Assembly (NCBI GenBank): GCA_016291475.1
Contig: JAEEXJ010000134.1
Location: 1 to 6,265 of the forward strand
DNA: 6,265 nt
Direction: 5' to 3'
Origin: Lachnospiraceae bacterium
GTDB taxonomy: Bacteria; Bacillota_A; Clostridia; Lachnospirales; Lachnospiraceae
Both the position numbers and the translations under genes were made by a program. Below, piece by piece: positions 5,362-6,265 of the stretch (within the stretch, counting starts at the first letter, position 1; every line of letters starts with the position of its first letter). Under the pieces are notes generated by a model. The model saw nothing but the letters and a program-made list of their open reading frames with translations. It had not been told where the DNA came from and made no database searches.

Positions 5362-6147
5362 GTGAAAATTATAGTTTGTATAAAGCAGGTTCCGGATACA
5401 AAGGGTGGCGTTAAGTTCAATCCCGACGGTACTCTGGACAGAGCAGCAATGCTCGCTATCATGAATCCCGATGACAAGGCCGGTCTTGAGGCTGCCCTTC
5501 GTCTTAAGGACCAGTACGGTGCTGAGGTAACAGTTCTTACCATGGGACTTCCCAAGGCAGCAGATGCATTAAGAGAAGCTCTTGCAATGGGCGCTGACAA
5601 AGCAGTCCTTGTAACCGACAGAGTTCTCGGCGGTGCTGATACCTGGGCTACCTCCACCACCATCGCAGGCGCTATCAGAAATCTTGATTATGACCTCATC
5701 ATTACCGGACGTCAGGCAATCGACGGAGACACCGCACAGGTTGGTCCCCAGATCGCTGAGCACCTTCAGATCCCTGTTATCTCCTATGCACAGGATCTCA
5801 AGGTAGAGGGAGACAAGGTTGTCGTACAGAGACAGTATGATGACAGATATCATGTTGTTGAAGCAAAGATGCCCTGCCTCGTAACCGCTCTTTCAGAGCT
5901 CAATCCTCCCAGATATATGACTCCCGGCGGAATCTTCGATGCTTGCAAGGCAGAGATCACCACTTGGGGAAGAGCAGACCTTAAGGATGTTGATGATTCC
6001 AACATCGGTCTTGCAGGATCACCCACCAAGATCGCTAAGGCTTCCGATAAGGTTCGTAAGGGAGCAGGTGAGAAGATCGTTCCCGATTCACCTTCAGACG
6101 GAGTTAAGTACATCGTAGAGAAGCTTTCTGAGAAGCACGTTATCTAA
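5362..6147 (+). CDS. etfB: Electron transfer flavoprotein beta subunit, likely of the bifurcating Bcd-Etf complex
   Basis: The 261-residue product starts at a GTG codon, preceded by AAAGGAAG (5347-5354); the N-terminus MKIIVCIKQVPDT is the classic EtfB opening. MNPDDKAGLEAALRLKD (34-50) and DGDTAQVGPQIAEHL (121-135) are EtfB nucleotide- and flavin-binding segments. NPPRYMTPGG (181-190) resembles the sequence found in EtfB of bifurcating anaerobes. By family knowledge, EtfB binds the beta-FAD that takes a hydride from NADH and splits the electrons between ferredoxin and, through EtfA, Bcd. Bifurcation is inferred from the bcd-etfB-etfA arrangement. The gene follows bcd by 41 nt. Three consecutive in-frame stops (TAA TAG TAG, 6145-6153) end it, the last overlapping the etfA ribosome binding site. 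Confidence 0.95.
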   Translation: MKIIVCIKQVPDTKGGVKFNPDGTLDRAAMLAIMNPDDKAGLEAALRLKDQYGAEVTVLTMGLPKAADALREALAMGADKAVLVTDRVLGGADTWATSTTIAGAIRNLDYDLIITGRQAIDGDTAQVGPQIAEHLQIPVISYAQDLKVEGDKVVVQRQYDDRYHVVEAKMPCLVTALSELNPPRYMTPGGIFDACKAEITTWGRADLKDVDDSNIGLAGSPTKIAKASDKVRKGAGEKIVPDSPSDGVKYIVEKLSEKHVI

Positions 6148-6164
6148 TAGTAGGAGGAAGACAA

Positions 6165-6265
6165 ATGAGCTTAGAAGAATATAAAGACGTATATGTCTTT
6201 GCTCAGCAGGTTGACGGTGAGATCAGCGGAATCTCCTACGAGCTGCTCGGCAAAGCTAAGGATCT
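6165..6265 (+). CDS. etfA: Electron transfer flavoprotein alpha subunit, 5' end only
   Basis: Only 33 full codons lie before the window edge. The visible sequence, MSLEEYKDVYVFAQQVDGE followed by ISGISYELLGKAKD, matches the usual EtfA N-terminus (a VFAEQ-type strand, then a helix with ELLGKA). There is no N-terminal ferredoxin-like extension, which some anaerobic EtfA proteins carry. AGGAGG (6152-6157) sits 7 nt before the ATG. EtfA pairs with EtfB and its C-terminal FAD domain, outside the window, relays electrons to Bcd. The 17-nt gap to etfB indicates co-translation of the two subunits. Confidence 0.92.
   Translation, partial: MSLEEYKDVYVFAQQVDGEISGISYELLGKAKD

Noticed and set aside
1..6265. 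CRISPR arrays, tRNA or rRNA genes, insertion sequences, phage or defence genes
   Set aside because: No regularly spaced repeats, tRNA cloverleaf, transposase-like frame or terminal inverted repeats were seen; coding space is filled by metabolic genes.

Overview
The window carries a long-form ribosome hibernation factor gene (hpf/raiA) followed by most of a central butyrate-synthesis operon, all on the + strand: thl, crt, hbd, bcd, etfB and the first 33 codons of etfA. The gene order thl-crt-hbd-bcd-etfB-etfA, the strong AGGAGG-type ribosome binding sites, the AT-rich spacers and the heavy use of CCC, GGA and AAG codons point to an anaerobic Firmicute. The best guess is a Lachnospiraceae member of the Butyrivibrio/Pseudobutyrivibrio type. 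The genus is an inference from gene order and family resemblance, not from a marker gene.

Layout. Positions 1-177 hold a good extended -10 promoter and a leader of about 120 nt with several possible pairings, ahead of hpf (178-702). A clear intrinsic terminator (728-757) closes hpf. An AT-rich region (758-964) then holds a second extended -10 promoter, candidate redox-regulator (Rex-like) sites and the thl leader. The butyrate genes follow, with spacers of 192, 79, 53, 41 and 17 nt. The 192-nt thl-crt spacer is unusual because nearly all of it folds into three adjacent hairpins with recurring sequence modules. The crt-hbd spacer holds an 11-bp hairpin with a poor U-tract. The window ends inside etfA.

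How the genes work together. Thl condenses two acetyl-CoA to acetoacetyl-CoA, Hbd reduces it to 3-hydroxybutyryl-CoA, Crt dehydrates that to crotonyl-CoA, and Bcd with EtfB/EtfA reduces crotonyl-CoA to butyryl-CoA. In this family the last step is typically electron-bifurcating, with NADH as donor and ferredoxin as second acceptor. The last step to butyrate (butyryl-CoA:acetate CoA-transferase or Ptb-Buk) is not in the window. All complete coding regions look intact and carry the catalytic residues expected of their families.

Novelty. The coding content is ordinary. I found no undescribed protein system. What deserves a second look is non-coding: the thl-crt structured element, the hpf leader that shares a small motif with it, a sequence box shared by the two promoters, and possible Rex control of the operon.
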